DNA of 64,000 bases, from NCBI RefSeq assembly GCF_900142915.1, contig NZ_FRCM01000009.1, forward strand, positions 248,001 to 312,000, read 5' to 3'. This stretch comes from Mucilaginibacter sp. OK098 (GTDB taxonomy: Bacteria; Bacteroidota; Bacteroidia; Sphingobacteriales; Sphingobacteriaceae). The notes under the pieces were generated by a model that worked only from the letters and a program-made list of their open reading frames with translations, was not told where the DNA came from and did not search any database. The position numbers and the translations under genes are program-made. Below, in pieces: positions 1 through 6,832 of the stretch. Positions within the stretch are counted from its first letter, which is position 1, and each line of letters begins with the position of its first letter.

Positions 1-1
1 T

Positions 2-1282
2 GCACAAACCATTAAAACCGATGTACTGGTTGTTGGCAGCAGTGCCAGCGGGATTGCCGCAGCTATTCAGTGCGGCCGCAGTAAAGTAAAAACGGTACTG
101 GCTGATGATGGCTTTAAGGTTGGCGGCGGCACAATTGAAGGCCAGAAGCTTGTTCTGGATGCCGGGAACAATATCCGGTCAGGCATTTGGGGGGAATTCC
201 GCAAACATGTACAGGAGCTTTACAGCAAGACCGCCGGGTATGATACCTCGCAAAATGCTATCTTAAAATTTGAGCCAGGCGCAGGAACAGCCATCCTAAA
301 AAAAATTACCGATACCGTAAAAAACCTCACCGTGTACCAAAGCGCCCTGTTCAGTGCCATTAAAAAGGATGGCGACCGCTGGGAAGTAAGCTTAACACAA
401 AACAGGAAAATAATTACAGTTAAAGCAAGGGTGGTTATTGATGCCACCGAAGCCGGGACCGTTGCCACAAAAGCAGGGGCTAAGTTTTATGAGAGTTTTG
501 ACAATCATACAGATAACAGCAGCACAAAACTATACCGGACATCAATTGCCACAGGTGAAGCCTTACCCGGGCAGTTGTATAATGATGCCACTGCACCGAA
601 AAATAATTATCCGCAATATCCCGCATTTTGCATCCCTGTAAATGCGGTATTGGTAAAGGATGCGGATAATATATTGGTTACAGAAAAGGTACTTTCCGGC
701 GATAAAAACATCCAGTATTTACCCCTGCAGCTTCAGTTGGGGCAGGGCGTTGGCACCGTGGCCGCCTTTTGCGCCTTTTTTAAAACCACTACCAAACATT
801 TAAACGTAAGAATAATACAAGGCGAACTTTTGGACTTTAAAGGATACCTGTTACCTTTTACCGATGTCAGTCAAAATGATGCTGCTTGGCGGCCAGTACA
901 GCAGGTTTGTGCGACGGGTATGTTGCGGGGCAGGCAGCAAAATGCAGCTTTTGTTTTTATGCCCGATTCAGCCGTTACCACCGCCGAAGTAAAGCCTGTT
1001 TTAACGGAGATCTACACCCGCGCCTTTTTATGGTTCAATAAAGAAAAACCGGGCGAAAAATTTACCGTAGGCAACGCTATATCATTCATCAGCGATTATA
1101 CCCTTACTGAACCGCAGTTATTGATTAGGAGCATGCAAAAAGCATGGAAAACGCAATATAAATTCAAAACAGATTTTGATATTAACCGCCCCATTTCGCG
1201 TGTGGAATTTGCTGTACTGGCAAACCGTTTTTTAAATCCTTTTGCCAGGACGGTGGATTTAGCAGGGAGATTGGTGAATTAA
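2..1282 (+). CDS. FAD-dependent oxidoreductase, 5'-truncated
   Basis: The open frame enters from the left edge, so the N-terminus is missing; 426 residues are visible. Near the visible start is a Rossmann-type dinucleotide-binding segment (TDVLVVGSSASGIAAA), followed by a GGG and a run typical of the FAD-dependent oxidoreductase family that binds FAD as a flavoprotein dehydrogenase or hydroxylase. A second conserved patch, ARVVIDATEAG, matches the usual 'DATG' FAD contact. The substrate cannot be read from the sequence. The last 40 residues (NRPISRVEFAVLANRF and onward) resemble an S-layer-homology repeat, which may be a protein-interaction or wall-binding tail. The gene ends convergently with the DUF692 gene, with a dispersed repeat between them. 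I see no clear terminator other than that repeat. Confidence 0.85.
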   Translation, partial: AQTIKTDVLVVGSSASGIAAAIQCGRSKVKTVLADDGFKVGGGTIEGQKLVLDAGNNIRSGIWGEFRKHVQELYSKTAGYDTSQNAILKFEPGAGTAILKKITDTVKNLTVYQSALFSAIKKDGDRWEVSLTQNRKIITVKARVVIDATEAGTVATKAGAKFYESFDNHTDNSSTKLYRTSIATGEALPGQLYNDATAPKNNYPQYPAFCIPVNAVLVKDADNILVTEKVLSGDKNIQYLPLQLQLGQGVGTVAAFCAFFKTTTKHLNVRIIQGELLDFKGYLLPFTDVSQNDAAWRPVQQVCATGMLRGRQQNAAFVFMPDSAVTTAEVKPVLTEIYTRAFLWFNKEKPGEKFTVGNAISFISDYTLTEPQLLIRSMQKAWKTQYKFKTDFDINRPISRVEFAVLANRFLNPFARTVDLAGRLVN

Positions 1283-1315
1283 TTTTATCAAAGATTTGTG
1301 AAGTCTATCTCATTA

Positions 1316-1437
1316 TGGTATTGCGAGCGCAGCGTGGCAACCGCACGCATGCTAAGCGGCCATACAAGTTCTACACTTTTCTATTCGCTCTGTAAAGTAC
1401 GCGATTGCCCTCCGCTAGCCAGCGGATCGCAATGACA
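1316..1437. repeat. Dispersed palindromic repeat, copy 1
   Basis: This stretch of about 120 bp is closely related to 46494-46610. Both contain GCGAGCGCAGCGTGG, CGCACGCATGC, AAGCGGCCA and CTATTCGCTCTG in the same order, and both end in GCAATGACAAGTGG. The outer parts are inverted (ATTGCGAGCG / CGCAATGA), so the element can fold. It lies between two convergent genes and ends 6 bp before the stop codon of the minus-strand gene, as does the other copy. It carries no coding potential. It may be a non-autonomous mobile repeat that doubles as a bidirectional transcription end. Confidence 0.85.
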
Positions 1438-1443
1438 AGTGGT

Positions 1444-2913
1444 TTAATTATGCACTACCGGCACAAACTCCGGCAACTCGCTTTGCAGCCCTTGCTGCTC
1501 AAATACAACCTGTAGCGCTATTTTTTTATCAGTTAATTGCTCCGCAGGAAGCTGGGCTTTTTCTAAAGCAGCAATTACTGGTGCGGGGTCAAAATCAAAT
1601 ACTACATTCCGGTTTTGCTGATCAATTGCTGTATGGATTGATGCCAGCTCATATTCCATTATCTTTTCCAGGTAAGGAACATTAAAATCATTTGCGATGA
1701 TATAGGCTGAAAACTGCTCAGCCAAAACAACCGGCAGCAATTCGGGAAAGGCATTATTGAAAAAATCGTTTATATAAATATTAAAGATCTCCTCGCCAAC
1801 AGAAAGTCTTAATAAGCGGGTGGTAAGCTTTAACATAGAGATCAGTAGCGATCCGCGGAAATTGAAAACAAGGTCTTTAACTATAGCTATCCCTTTATCC
1901 TTAAGCAGTTCATCAGCCAATGGGGTTTCAGGGTTTTTGCCCAAAATAAGATTGCCAACCGTATGCTCCCATTCTTTTACTGGGATACTGTCGTCAAAAA
2001 CATGGTCCCTGCTTCTAAGCGGAACCCTCCAGCTTTTATAATGACTTCCCTTTTTATCCCAGATCCTCCGCATTTTCACCAGTTGACCTCTTATCTCTGC
2101 TTCGGGAACCTTCATAAAGTAATCGGGGGTAATTTCAAACATCAGCGCCTTCAGGTTTGGCAGCTTGCCAACCACGTATTCAAGTATTCCCATCAGTTCA
2201 TCGTCTGATGCGCCGCTGTGTGCATCAAGGTAATAGTCTTTATAATAGATGCCGCTGGCTACATGCAGTTCAATAACGCGTTCGTAATCCAGGTATTCTA
2301 AAAACTCTTTTACGCTTTGCCTGCCATTTCTCTGGTTGGTAAGAATATTGTGAAGATCGAGCAGGATATGACAATCGGCCGCTTCGGCAATCCGGTTTAC
2401 AAATAAACCATCAGGGATTTCGTTTCTGCGGGGTTGCAGGTAATTAACACCGGTTTCAAAAGCAAAGGGCCGGTTCATTTGCGCCCGGTAATTCTGAATA
2501 TTGGCAACAGCGGTTTTAATGCCTTCTGCTGATTGTATGGGCGGAAGCAGAAATCCTGCATTTACATCGCGGCAGTCCTCTTTAAAAAAATTAAAGCTCA
2601 GGTGTTCACTAACCCATTTTGGGTTCAGTTCGGCTGCTTGTTGGCGCAGGGTATTAAAATGTTCCGGCGGAGGCAAAAATGTTCCGCCAATAGGATACCC
2701 TACCCCATGAAACAGCTTAGGCCGATCATATGACCTTAAGAAATCTGTTACTTCGGGGTTGTACTTAAATGCATTGCACTCATCATTTTTATCATACCAG
2801 AATGTTTGTGGCTCAATCTCAACAACATCTATTAATGACGAGTGCAATGCAAGAAAATCTTCAAACCCCTGGAAGTAGATCAATCCAACGCCGAGTTCAT
2901 CCAGGTTGTTCAA
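1444..2913 (-). CDS. DUF692 (MNIO) enzyme fused to a partner-like C-terminal domain
   Basis: Residues 1-295 are a DUF692 TIM-barrel of the multinuclear non-heme iron oxidase type (relatives MbnB, TglH, ChrH, BufB), which modify cysteines or other residues in ribosomal peptides. Visible candidate metal ligands are H69 (FHG), E103/H104 (SEHLSF), E153 (FETG), D186/H188/N189 (LLDLHN), E216/H218 (ELHVAS), D230/H232 (DAHS) and E260. Residues 310-489 are extra. The segment 365-430 (VGEEIF, then PYLEKIMEYELA) resembles the helical DUF2063-type partner proteins (MbnC/TglI-like) that recognise the peptide, so this seems to be an enzyme-partner fusion; that match is by eye. The start is TTG, five bases after the stop of the small upstream gene; no in-frame ATG fits, and translational coupling is likely. 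The DUF692 call is firm; the peptide-modifying role is inferred. Confidence 0.9.
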   Translation of the reverse strand: MNNLDELGVGLIYFQGFEDFLALHSSLIDVVEIEPQTFWYDKNDECNAFKYNPEVTDFLRSYDRPKLFHGVGYPIGGTFLPPPEHFNTLRQQAAELNPKWVSEHLSFNFFKEDCRDVNAGFLLPPIQSAEGIKTAVANIQNYRAQMNRPFAFETGVNYLQPRRNEIPDGLFVNRIAEAADCHILLDLHNILTNQRNGRQSVKEFLEYLDYERVIELHVASGIYYKDYYLDAHSGASDDELMGILEYVVGKLPNLKALMFEITPDYFMKVPEAEIRGQLVKMRRIWDKKGSHYKSWRVPLRSRDHVFDDSIPVKEWEHTVGNLILGKNPETPLADELLKDKGIAIVKDLVFNFRGSLLISMLKLTTRLLRLSVGEEIFNIYINDFFNNAFPELLPVVLAEQFSAYIIANDFNVPYLEKIMEYELASIHTAIDQQNRNVVFDFDPAPVIAALEKAQLPAEQLTDKKIALQVVFEQQGLQSELPEFVPVVHN

Positions 2914-2918
2914 AGCAA

Positions 2919-3137
2919 TTAAAAGCTGGGGCCAACATTTATCCCTTTAGCATCAATGCGGGCGGTTATCATTTCAATTTCATCAATAAACTGGAAATGA
3001 AACCCTGAATAACATCCGGGACAGCCAACAAGGCCTAAAATTTTTTTTGTCACCTCGTGAGTTTGCTCAAGCGACATTTTTGACGGCACCGATACATAAA
3101 TAGGTGTAGCCTTTGAAAATTTTCTTTCAGTTGCCAT
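2919..3137 (-). CDS. 72-aa CxxC peptide, candidate MNIO substrate
   Basis: This small gene encodes 72 residues and begins with ATG; its stop lies five bases before the DUF692 start, so the two are almost certainly co-transcribed. The peptide has no signal sequence or membrane segment. A charged N-terminal part (to about residue 35) precedes GCPGCYSG, with Cys39 and Cys42 as its only cysteines, then an aromatic run (FHFQF) and a mixed tail. MNIO enzymes typically act on cysteines of a small peptide encoded next door, so this is a candidate precursor with a leader of about 35 residues. Against this, the tail looks foldable (FIDEIEMITARI), and it may be a small structured protein or a co-factor of the enzyme. 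I do not recognise a named family. Confidence 0.75.
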   Translation of the reverse strand: MATERKFSKATPIYVSVPSKMSLEQTHEVTKKILGLVGCPGCYSGFHFQFIDEIEMITARIDAKGINVGPSF

Positions 3138-3416
3138 AATATTAGTATTTGTAATTGCCTGCCTACTCTGTTTACCCTTTTCGGCTTTCGGGTTGCTGAT
3201 GTGTTTTTACATAGGTAGATGTAAATGCCTTCAGCTAATTATAGAATTACATGAACGCCCTGCTGTTCAGTACAATAATTTATGCTTATTTATCATTGGT
3301 AAAAGTAGTGCAGGATGAAACCGTAATCAAGCGTACTACCACCTGATTATGAAAGGGTTATTACGCTATTGTGTTGAGTATAAATACGTTTGATAAGGGA
3401 TGTTTTTACGTTGTCG
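3138..3416. other. Gene-free stretch upstream of the peptide gene
   Basis: No convincing open frame, RNA gene or consensus TAnnTTTG promoter was found here. It must contain the promoter of the minus-strand CxxC peptide/DUF692 unit, but I cannot place it. The right end runs into the large inverted repeat at 3417-3552. Confidence 0.5.
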
Positions 3417-3552
3417 CATATGTTATCACAGGCCTGCGACCTGTGCTGATAGGTTTCGCCCCTTCAGGGCTTTGGTTTTTCCTGATTTCCTGGCCCCGAA
3501 GGGGTCTAATATGTCAGCGCAGGTCGAAGGCCTGCGGATAATATGGCATATG
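3417..3552. repeat. 136-bp imperfect inverted repeat
   Basis: The element begins and ends with CATATG. The left arm (CATATGTTATC, then AGGCCTGCGACCTG and GCCCCTTCAGGGC) is matched in inverted order by the right arm (GGCCCCGAAGGGG, then CAGGTCGAAGGCCTG, GGATAATATGGCATATG). It can fold into one long hairpin with smaller hairpins inside. It ends two bases before the stop of the GNAT gene. The form is that of a dispersed palindromic element; no second copy is in this window. Confidence 0.75.
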
Positions 3553-3554
3553 AA

Positions 3555-4082
3555 TTAAGAAGGAATCACCCACTTCACCAACCCATAAACATGCTCATCC
3601 AAAATCACCCCGTATTTAATGATGGCGCTTTTCAAAATGCCTTCTTTTACAAAATCGGCTTTTTCCAATACCCGCATTGATCGTGGATTATTACTAAATA
3701 CCCCTGCCTGCAGGCGTACAATATCCATATGGGTAAATGCATAATTAACCATTAGTTTTACTGCTTGCGGCATTATACCACTACCCCAGTAGGTTTCGCC
3801 AAGCCAGTAGCCTATTAATGGCGCTTTTTGGTAAATATCATTCCGCATATCAATCCCGATAACACCCGCTAACTCGCCATCAACATCAATAACAAAATTG
3901 AGCAGCGGATCCTGTTTCATCATACGGCTTATCCATTCAACGGCATTACCCATAGTGTAGGGGTGCGGAAATCTGTTAAAGAGGTACGAGGAAACATTAA
4001 TGTTATCGGCATGCTTCTGCAATGACGCAGCATCGTCAATCCTCCATCCACGAAGCGAAAAACCTTGTCCTTTAATTTCCAT
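3555..4082 (-). CDS. GNAT family N-acetyltransferase (RimJ/RimL-like)
   Basis: The 175-residue protein has the RimJ/RimL-type layout: an N-terminal strand and helix (FSLRGWRIDDAASLQKHA), the central strand segment LAGVIGIDM, and the acetyl-CoA-binding segment LGETYWGSGIMPQAVKLMV at about residues 93-111. It continues with VRLQAGVFSNNPRSMRVLEKADF, the typical late strand-helix pair. Such enzymes transfer an acetyl group to protein N-termini or small amines; the substrate here is unknown. The length is normal for the family. It starts with ATG and is divergent from the S9 peptidase gene, with 132 bp between. Confidence 0.9.
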   Translation of the reverse strand: MEIKGQGFSLRGWRIDDAASLQKHADNINVSSYLFNRFPHPYTMGNAVEWISRMMKQDPLLNFVIDVDGELAGVIGIDMRNDIYQKAPLIGYWLGETYWGSGIMPQAVKLMVNYAFTHMDIVRLQAGVFSNNPRSMRVLEKADFVKEGILKSAIIKYGVILDEHVYGLVKWVIPS

Positions 4083-4214
4083 TTTTGTAACAAAACAATG
4101 CTAAAAATACGAATGATTAGGGAAACTGTTTATATTGTGGGGTTGATTAGGTTTATTAAGGGTAACACTATTTTATCACGATAAGCTGATCTGTTAATAA
4201 TAAACTGACCCAAT

Positions 4215-6617
4215 ATGAAAAAAATAATTACCCTTTTTTTATTACCTATCTGTACAGGTGTATTTGCCCAGAAGCTTGGCACCTTATCTATTGAAAAAAT
4301 AATGCGCGACCCAAAATGGATCGGCATATCGCCTTCAAACATCCGCTGGAGCGATGACAGCAAAAAGATTTTTTTTAAATGGAACCCGGATAATGCAGAC
4401 CGCGAGCAACTATTTGCAATAACACCAACAAATATTAAACCCGGAAAAGTTAGTATTGATGAGCAAAAAGCCCTGATGCCAGAATATGGCGAATGGAATA
4501 AGAAACGCACCTTGAAAGTTTTTGAAAAAGACGGCGATATCTGGCTCTCAGACCTTAAAACGGGTAAGATCCAACAGTTAACCAACACCGTTGACCGGGA
4601 GAACAGCCCTTCTTTTAGTGGTGATGAAAGTAAAATAATATTTACAAAAGGCGATAACCTGTATTCGCTCCGGATCAATGGCGGGGAGTTGGCGCAGCTA
4701 ACCAATTTTACACGTTCAGCAGCAGCAACCCCGGCAGCACAGCCTGCAAGCCGAAGGGGCGCCGGCACCCGCAAAGCAGTTGATGATAAGGCCGCAGGCA
4801 ACCAGCAGGAACGCTGGCTTAAAAGTGAGCAGCTTGAATTGTTTGATATTATAAAAGTAAGGGATAAAGACAGGAAGCTTGACTCGATTGAGCGCAAGGA
4901 GTTTGAAACAAAAAAATTAAAGGAGATAACTACTGACGACCGCTCTGTTGGCGGGATTCAGCTTAGTCCGGATGGTCGCTATATTACTTATCGCCTTGCC
5001 AAAAACCCCGATGGCGTAAAAAATGCCATTGTGCCTGATTATGTAACGGCATCAGGCTTTACCGAGGATATTCCTAACCGCACTAAGGTGGGCGGGCCGC
5101 AAACTACTTTTGAATCCTTTGTTTTTGATACGCAAAGAGATACCGTTTACAAAATTGTAATCTCAAATATCCCGGGGATAAAGGACCTGCCCGACTATGT
5201 AAAAGATTACCCCAAAGAACTGGAAAAGCGCACCAAAAGCAACGAGGACAGGCAGGTGGTGATCCGCGGAACTTACTGGAGCGAAGATGGCAAAAATGCT
5301 ATTGTTGAAGTAAGCGCCCAGGATAATAAGGATAAGTGGGTAATGAAGCTTGACCCAGCAACAGGAAGCCTGAGTTTAATGGACCGCGAGCATAATGACG
5401 CATGGGTTGGCGGCCCCGGACAGGGCAATGCTGGCTGGAGCGATAATACCCACTTTTATTTTGAAAGTGAAGCCAGCGGATATGCGCACATTTACCTGCT
5501 GGATGTAACAAACGGAACAAAAAAGCAACTCACCAGTGGTAAGTGGGAAGTGCAAACCCTACTGCTATCAAACGATAAAAAAACATTTTATTTTACCGCC
5601 AATGCGGAGCATCCGGGCATTACGCATTTTTACCGCATCCCGGTAAGCGGCGGCGAGCCTGTTAAAATCACCACCATGAAAGGTGGTAATGAAGTAACCC
5701 TTTCGCCTGATGAAAAATGGCTGGCGATCCGTTACTCCTACTCAAACAAACCGTGGGAACTGTATATACAGCCAAATAAACCGGGTGCAAAAGCTGAGCA
5801 GGTTACCAATTCAACAACAGAAGAATTTAAATCATACCAATGGCGCGAACCACAGGTAATCACCTTTAAAAACCGTTATGGCAGCGATGTTTATGCACGC
5901 CTTTATGTTCCTGAAAAACAGGACCCGGCGAAACCGGCTGTGGTATTTGTACACGGGGCTGGGTACCTGCAAAACGTACATTACTGGTGGAGCTCCTATT
6001 TTCGCGAGTATATGTTTAACAATATGCTGGCCGATAATGGCTATACCGTACTGGATGTTGATTACTCAGGCAGTGCCGGTTATGGTCGCGACTGGCGTAC
6101 CGCCATTTATCGCCACATGGGCGGTAAAGACCTTACCGACCAGGAAGATGGTGTAAAGATGCTGGTTGATAAATATGGCGTTAACCCTAAGCACGTTGGT
6201 TTGTACGGTGGCTCGTACGGTGGGTTTATTACCCTGATGGCCTTGTTCACCGAACCCGATACATGGGCTGCGGGTGGCGCTATCCGCTCTGTTACCGATT
6301 GGGCGCATTACAACCACGGCTATACCGATGAAATTTTGAACGAGCCGTATAACGATGAAAAATCCTATCGCCTAAGCTCGCCTATCTATTTTGCCAATGG
6401 CCTTAAAGGAAACCTGCTGATGTTGCATGGCATGGTTGACCAGAATGTAAACTACCAGGATATTATTCGTTTAAGTCAGCGATTAATCGAGCTGCACAAA
6501 GAAAACTGGGAGCTGGCATCATATCCGGTGGAAGACCACGGTTTTGTACAACCCAGCAGCTGGACTGATGAATATAAACGTATTTTTAAATTGTTTGAAA
6601 CTACGCTGAAGAAATAA
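4215..6617 (+). CDS. Secreted S9 family prolyl oligopeptidase / DPP-IV-like peptidase
   Basis: The 800-residue protein starts with a Sec signal peptide (MKKIITLFLLPICTGVFAQ). Residues from about 40 to 540 form a beta-propeller of repeated 'SPDGRYITY'-like blades, and the rest is an alpha/beta hydrolase. The catalytic triad is visible: Ser667 in GGSYGG, Asp742 in GMVDQNV and His775 in EDHGF. Enzymes of this family cleave short peptides in the periplasm, often after proline. A low-complexity insertion rich in Ala, Arg and Gly lies at about residues 170-200. The gene is monocistronic and ends in a clear terminator. Confidence 0.95.
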   Translation: MKKIITLFLLPICTGVFAQKLGTLSIEKIMRDPKWIGISPSNIRWSDDSKKIFFKWNPDNADREQLFAITPTNIKPGKVSIDEQKALMPEYGEWNKKRTLKVFEKDGDIWLSDLKTGKIQQLTNTVDRENSPSFSGDESKIIFTKGDNLYSLRINGGELAQLTNFTRSAAATPAAQPASRRGAGTRKAVDDKAAGNQQERWLKSEQLELFDIIKVRDKDRKLDSIERKEFETKKLKEITTDDRSVGGIQLSPDGRYITYRLAKNPDGVKNAIVPDYVTASGFTEDIPNRTKVGGPQTTFESFVFDTQRDTVYKIVISNIPGIKDLPDYVKDYPKELEKRTKSNEDRQVVIRGTYWSEDGKNAIVEVSAQDNKDKWVMKLDPATGSLSLMDREHNDAWVGGPGQGNAGWSDNTHFYFESEASGYAHIYLLDVTNGTKKQLTSGKWEVQTLLLSNDKKTFYFTANAEHPGITHFYRIPVSGGEPVKITTMKGGNEVTLSPDEKWLAIRYSYSNKPWELYIQPNKPGAKAEQVTNSTTEEFKSYQWREPQVITFKNRYGSDVYARLYVPEKQDPAKPAVVFVHGAGYLQNVHYWWSSYFREYMFNNMLADNGYTVLDVDYSGSAGYGRDWRTAIYRHMGGKDLTDQEDGVKMLVDKYGVNPKHVGLYGGSYGGFITLMALFTEPDTWAAGGAIRSVTDWAHYNHGYTDEILNEPYNDEKSYRLSSPIYFANGLKGNLLMLHGMVDQNVNYQDIIRLSQRLIELHKENWELASYPVEDHGFVQPSSWTDEYKRIFKLFETTLKK

Positions 6618-6640
6618 AGCATTATTCCGATACTTGTTTT

Positions 6641-6674
6641 AAAAGCTTCCCGTGTAACCGGGGAGCTTTTTTTG
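6641..6674 (+). terminator. Intrinsic terminator after the S9 peptidase
   Basis: AAAGCTTCCC pairs with GGGGAGCTTT (one G-T pair) across an eight-base loop, followed by a run of T. Confidence 0.9.
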
Positions 6675-6812
6675 TGGAAACTTGTTGCGTTATTGAACAT
6701 CATGTGTACGGTTTTGATACAGCATTTGTATGTTGATTTGTTATTAATGTATTGATAAATAAATAGTTAACGTAGTGGAATGGATTTTATACGAATTGAT
6801 TCGTACAGTTGT

Positions 6813-6820
6813 TAACTTTG
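6813..6820 (+). promoter_or_regulatory. Possible -7 box of the first permease gene
   Basis: TAACTTTG fits the Bacteroidota -7 consensus TAnnTTTG exactly and lies 12 bp before the ATG at 6833. No TTG box is found 19-20 bp upstream, and the leader would be very short, so this is only a candidate. Confidence 0.3.
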
Positions 6821-6832
6821 ATCATTACCGCC

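Noticed and set aside
1444..2913. A sugar isomerase/endonuclease IV-type TIM barrel for the DUF692 gene
   Set aside because: The order of motifs (SEHLSF, FETG, LLDLHN, ELHVAS, DAHS) is that of DUF692/MNIO.
6809..6832. A TTG start for the first permease, eight codons before the ATG
   Set aside because: MLKNYF at 6833 is the usual family start, and the extra residues overlap a likely promoter box. The TTG starts of the four fusions are kept because no ATG is available there and an in-frame stop lies just upstream in fusion 1.
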